DNA from: Deltaproteobacteria bacterium UBA4427
GTDB lineage: Bacteria > Myxococcota_A > UBA9160 > UBA4427
Direction of reading: 5' to 3'
Assembly (NCBI GenBank): GCA_002390675.1
Contig: DGPZ01000003.1
Span: 17,985 to 81,984, forward strand
DNA: 64,000 bases
Position numbers and translations under genes: made by a program. The notes under the pieces are model-generated. The model had not been told where the DNA came from, did not search any database, and worked only from the letters and a program-made list of their open reading frames with translations. Positions 60,706 through 64,000 of the stretch are shown here, piece by piece (within the stretch, counting starts at the first letter, position 1; each line of letters opens with the position of its first letter).

Positions 60706-63246
60706 TCAGGACGCGCTTCCGAGGCGACTGATCTGGTCGTTTGAGTCGCGCACCCAGCCGGGCTCGCTGACCGTAAGACCGCGTTCCTTCGCAGCCTTCG
60801 TCAAGCGCTCATAGAATTCGAGCGCGCGCTGCGCGCTCTTCACTGCATTGTCGGCCTCATCGTTTTGCTCGTAGGCGATGGCGAGGTGATTCTGGACGAT
60901 GGCCTGAATCTCAAAGGCCTCCTCGGGGAAGCGTTCCGCTGCTTCTTGCAGGTAGCCGATCGCTGCCGAGGGGAGCCCGCGTTTCAACAATACCCAACCG
61001 AGCGTGTCCGACGCATTGCCATCATCGGGAAGCTGCTGCTTCGCTTCCTGCGCCAATTCTAATGCCCGGTCAAGATCGCGGTCCGATTCAGCTAAGAGGT
61101 AGGCCAAGTTATTCTTCGCGATACCAAGATCGTCGTTCAGCGTGATCGACTTCTCGTAGGAAGCAATCGCCTCATCTATGCGTGAATTGCGCTCGTAGGC
61201 CTGCGCGAGGCGGTACTGGAGATCCGAAGACTCCGGCACAGCGGCAGCGGCTCGCTCGATCACTTGAAGCATCTTTTCATTGTCACCAGATCGTGCAGCA
61301 AGGTCCGCCAGCGCCAGCTGTGCCGACACGTTACGCGGTTCGGCCTCTACGGCTTTTTCAAGAGCAGCCTTCGCCTCATCGTCTTTACCGAGCATCAGGT
61401 TCACTTTAGCCTGAAGCTCTATGATTTCCGACGCTTCAGGATTGGCCTCCAACGCGGCGGCGATTCGCTTTTCCGACTCGCCTAACTGCTTCTGATTTGC
61501 ATCGATCGCCAGCAACGCGCCTATGACCTGCGGGTTGCCAGGAGAGAGCTTCTCAGCGAGAAGAAGTTTCGCAGCCCCTTCCTCAAGCCGTCCATAGGCG
61601 AGATCGAGGCGGCCTAATGCGAAGTGCGCGGCAGCATCGCGCTCCTCTTCCGGAATTTGCGCGATCTCGGCATAGGCTTCTTCGGCACGTCCCACCCTAG
61701 TCAAGCTCTGGCCCACGATGATGCGAATCCCCGATTCATTCGGTCGCGCCTTAAGGAATGTGCGCCCTTCTTCAATCGCGAACTCATGCTCGCCTAGCTG
61801 CGCATAGACCTGCACGAGCACCCGTCGAGCATCCTCTAAATCGGGCTGGCTCTCGATCGCTGATTCGAGTTCAACACGTGCCCGGCGCAGATCGCCTTCC
61901 ATAACGAAGGCAGATCCGAGGACGAAGCGCGCCTGGGCCCAAGTCGGCCGTGCCAGTAGCGTCGCCTCAAGGGATAGCTTCGCGGCGGAGAAATCGCTTT
62001 CTGCCAATTCGATCTTAGCCTTAACGAAGTTGGCCTCGGGGCTGTCGGGACGAGAGGCCAGGATTGCGTTGACGATTTCACGACCTTGCTGAATCTGCTC
62101 CGGACTCCCGTCTCGGAAGCCGATATCCACTCGAAGTTCTGCCTCGCGAAGCTTCGCATTTTCATTTTGATCGTCCGATGCAACGGCAACGGAAGCGACG
62201 GCCGCTTCGAGCGCACCGTCGAGATCGCCTTGCCGTCCCAAATAGGCGGACAAAACCAACTGCGCGCCAGCATCGTCCGGCGCCTCTTCCGTCGCCCGCC
62301 GAATCATCCGATTTTCGTCTTCGGAGCGGCCCGCCAGTCGATAAAAGTTTGCCATCTCATAAACGAAGCGCGCCTTGTCGTCAGCTTTTTGCAGCCCCTC
62401 TTCCAAAGCCTCAATGGCGCCATCTAAATCACCTTCACTCCGACGAATGATCGCGAGCATCGAGTGCGCACCGTAGAGCGCATCTTCACGCAGCACGTTA
62501 TGCAGCAAGGAACTCGTTCCGCGATCGGTTGCCCCGACCTCTAGTGTTCGTGGCTCTGTCGGCGCTGCATCTGCAAGCTCTATGAGTTCGACGAGCATTG
62601 GACCAATTTCAGCTCGCCGATCTTCATCTCTCAGCACCACACGCACCAGCGAACTCAGCCCGAGATAGCTCTTCTCCGTGGCAATTACCTCTCGGTAGGC
62701 TGCCTCAGCCTTGTCATGCTCGGACTGTCGTTCGTAGAATCCAGCCAACAGGAACTTAAAGGCAGCTGCGTCGGGTTCCGAGAGAATCGCTGAGCGGAGA
62801 TCCTCTTCGGCTAGATCAAGTTTTCCGAGCTGCTCGTTGGCCTGACCGCGCAGCATGAACGCTCGTGGGTTATCGGAATCCAGCTCCAAAACCGCATTCG
62901 CCTGCTCGAAAGAGAGGTCGAAGTCTCCGACGGCCGCTGAAATAGTTCCGTAGCGAAGACGCGCATCGATATTTGACGGATCAATGCGAACCGTCTCCGA
63001 CATTTCCCAATAGGCTTCGCGGGGCTTTTGGATTCGGAGAAACGCGTTCGACAAGGCTTCGTGTGCGGTCGCATTTTCAGGCTCGATCTGGAGCACGTTC
63101 TTGTACTCGATGATCGCCTCTTCATCTTTGCCATCTTCTACATATGCATCGCCACGATCGAGAAACTCGACAACCCGTTCTTCGTCGCTGGCGCAGCCCG
63201 CGAGGAATAGCGAGAAGGCGAGCAGTCCGGTGACTAGTGCGCGCAT
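60706..63246 (-). CDS. Large TPR lipoprotein (PrsT-like)
   Basis: An 846-residue lipoprotein with lipobox 'LLAFSLFLAGCASDEE', then TPR units almost to the end. Examples are 'AIIEYKNVLQIEPENATAHE', 'PEANFVKAKIELAESDFSAA', 'LKLGI'-free helical pairs such as 'AKAALEKAVEAEPRNVSAQL' and 'RIDEAIASYEKSITLNDDLG'. The length and repeat type recall the PrsT TPR proteins of exopolysaccharide/PEP-CTERM (exosortase) loci, but no exosortase is in the window. Likely periplasmic, anchored to a membrane. The start is ATG 63246, giving a normal signal peptide. Confidence 0.82.
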   Translation of the reverse strand: MRALVTGLLAFSLFLAGCASDEERVVEFLDRGDAYVEDGKDEEAIIEYKNVLQIEPENATAHEALSNAFLRIQKPREAYWEMSETVRIDPSNIDARLRYGTISAAVGDFDLSFEQANAVLELDSDNPRAFMLRGQANEQLGKLDLAEEDLRSAILSEPDAAAFKFLLAGFYERQSEHDKAEAAYREVIATEKSYLGLSSLVRVVLRDEDRRAEIGPMLVELIELADAAPTEPRTLEVGATDRGTSSLLHNVLREDALYGAHSMLAIIRRSEGDLDGAIEALEEGLQKADDKARFVYEMANFYRLAGRSEDENRMIRRATEEAPDDAGAQLVLSAYLGRQGDLDGALEAAVASVAVASDDQNENAKLREAELRVDIGFRDGSPEQIQQGREIVNAILASRPDSPEANFVKAKIELAESDFSAAKLSLEATLLARPTWAQARFVLGSAFVMEGDLRRARVELESAIESQPDLEDARRVLVQVYAQLGEHEFAIEEGRTFLKARPNESGIRIIVGQSLTRVGRAEEAYAEIAQIPEEERDAAAHFALGRLDLAYGRLEEGAAKLLLAEKLSPGNPQVIGALLAIDANQKQLGESEKRIAAALEANPEASEIIELQAKVNLMLGKDDEAKAALEKAVEAEPRNVSAQLALADLAARSGDNEKMLQVIERAAAAVPESSDLQYRLAQAYERNSRIDEAIASYEKSITLNDDLGIAKNNLAYLLAESDRDLDRALELAQEAKQQLPDDGNASDTLGWVLLKRGLPSAAIGYLQEAAERFPEEAFEIQAIVQNHLAIAYEQNDEADNAVKSAQRALEFYERLTKAAKERGLTVSEPGWVRDSNDQISRLGSAS

Positions 63247-63520
63247 AGGCCGGCTCGGGCGGCGCGACGAATGCGCGAGGTCATGGTCAAATGGTAAGAA
63301 AGAGAGAGCAGGGCCCCTAGACGTCACGCTGAATCCTTTATTCGCCTCCCCGCCGGGTCATCAGATGGACCTGAGCCCGAGGGGATTCGAGTCGACAAGA
63401 GAGTGCGCCATCCCTCACGACCACGCAAAGGCGGGCCGATCGGCGCAAAATCGCCTTCTTGTATCGGCTGAACGGACTCGGAGCTTGGGGGGTGACACGG
63501 ACCTGCAGCAAGGTCCAGAA

Positions 63521-63991
63521 TCAGTCCGCGTCTCTCGGAATCACATACCTTTTGCCGTCCTGGGAGAGCCAGCCCGAGGATTTCAGCACTTTGATCGCCC
63601 GCGTCACCGTCTCACGAGACGTTCCGACCATGTCGGCAATCTGCTGATGGGTCAGCGACGGTGTCATCAGACGATCGCCACCGCCCTCTTCTTCGCTGGC
63701 GATTCGCTCAAACAAATTTCGGGTGCGCTCCTCGACGCCTTGGAACGACAGCGAACGTGCTTGCTCATTCGTCTCGCGCAAGCGGTTCGCGAGTTCCTCA
63801 ATCACCGACAACGCCAAATCGGGGCTCTGCCGTAGCAAATCGATGAAGTCTCGCCGAGAGAGAGCGAGGAGCGTGGATTCTTCGAGGGTCTTCACACTGG
63901 CAGAGCGCGTTTCGTCGCCCAGCAATGCCATATCTCCGAAGAACGCGCCGACCTCCAAGAAGTTCATGATCTTCTCACGGCCGTGAGAAGA
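63521..63991 (-). CDS. Crp/Fnr family regulator, 5' part missing at window end
   Basis: The C-terminal two thirds of a Crp/Fnr regulator. From the window end inward it reads 'GREKIMNFLEVGAFFGDMAL', the last strands of the cyclic-nucleotide-type sensor domain. Then comes the dimer helix 'PDLALSVIEELANRLRETNE' and the helix-turn-helix 'LTHQQIADMVGTSRETVTRA'. The similarity begins exactly at the centre of a 40-bp palindrome. Beyond it the frame meets a TGA, so the N-terminal ~80 residues are not here. This fits a sequence-end artefact better than a real deletion. Ligand unknown. Confidence 0.88.
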   Translation of the reverse strand, partial: SSHGREKIMNFLEVGAFFGDMALLGDETRSASVKTLEESTLLALSRRDFIDLLRQSPDLALSVIEELANRLRETNEQARSLSFQGVEERTRNLFERIASEEEGGGDRLMTPSLTHQQIADMVGTSRETVTRAIKVLKSSGWLSQDGKRYVIPRDAD

Positions 63992-64000
63992 TCATGAACT
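63961..64000. repeat. Perfect 40-bp palindrome at window end
   Basis: The last 20 bases are the exact reverse complement of the preceding 20, with the centre between 63980 and 63981 and no spacer. The inner arm is real crp-like coding sequence; the outer arm breaks the reading frame. See the finding on its origin. Confidence 0.9.

Noticed and set aside
1..64000. CRISPR arrays, insertion sequences, integrases, toxin-antitoxin or biosynthetic clusters
   Set aside because: Looked for on both strands; the only recombinase is XerC in its housekeeping locus, and no regular repeat-spacer pattern or transposase is present.

Overview
This is a GC-rich bacterial chromosome fragment with dense genes, mostly on the minus strand, and many 4-bp start/stop overlaps. 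I saw no phage, transposon, CRISPR array or plasmid gene. Gene order points to the Deltaproteobacteria in the broad sense, most like Myxococcota. The evidence is a pilA-pilG-pilH-pilI-pilD run in Myxococcus order, a Tgl/PilF-like lipoprotein, a recO-glyS-ppdK block, DUF4388/TPR/J-domain proteins, a consensus sigma-54 promoter, and a Lys/Ala-rich histone-H1-like extension on pyruvate phosphate dikinase. The taxonomic placement is inference.

Region by region. 1-9190 (minus): a reduced DUF177-rpmF-fabD-acpP-glyA-nrdR-ribD-ribH-nusB superoperon, ending with an orphan M17 N-terminal domain and a DUF4388 signalling protein cut by the window edge. 9436-10857 (plus): gltX, divergent from that operon across a perfect inverted repeat. 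10885-15188 (minus): pilD, pilI, pilH, pilG-like and pilA. 15539-15614: tRNA-Glu. 15825-21235: an exonuclease, a small kinase with a membrane methyltransferase, a TetR regulator, a noncoding stretch with a possible structured RNA, an ECF sigma factor behind a sigma-54 promoter, and a lipoprotein. 21232-29821: ppdK, glyS, a small membrane protein, recO, a RodZ-like protein, a Tgl-like lipoprotein and an unknown protein. 30187-35115 (plus): korAB, an MFS exporter and a YhhN protein. 35525-40489 (minus): sucD, sucC, mdh, aspS. 40891-48586 (minus): a diguanylate cyclase, a Ycf48-like lipoprotein, a degenerate PAS kinase, a TPR protein, a lidless Hsp70 and a J-domain/TPR protein. 48966-58799 (minus): argF, argB, a response regulator, hslU, hslV, xerC, trmFO, dprA. 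58967-63991: a LysM protein, a large TPR lipoprotein and a Crp/Fnr regulator truncated at a 40-bp palindrome that ends the window.

How the genes fit together. KorAB, SucCD, Mdh and PPDK supply much of a TCA cycle and the PEP/pyruvate node; the window does not show whether it runs oxidatively or reductively. The pil genes, Tgl-like protein and RodZ-like protein serve the envelope and surface motility. Two ancestral superoperons (fab-rib and dprA-arg) keep their order but have lost several members. The strongest candidate for an undescribed system is 42394-48586: a J-domain/TPR protein, an Hsp70 without its lid, a TPR protein sharing a domain with the J protein, and a PAS protein with a kinase-like fold but no phospho-acceptor histidine.
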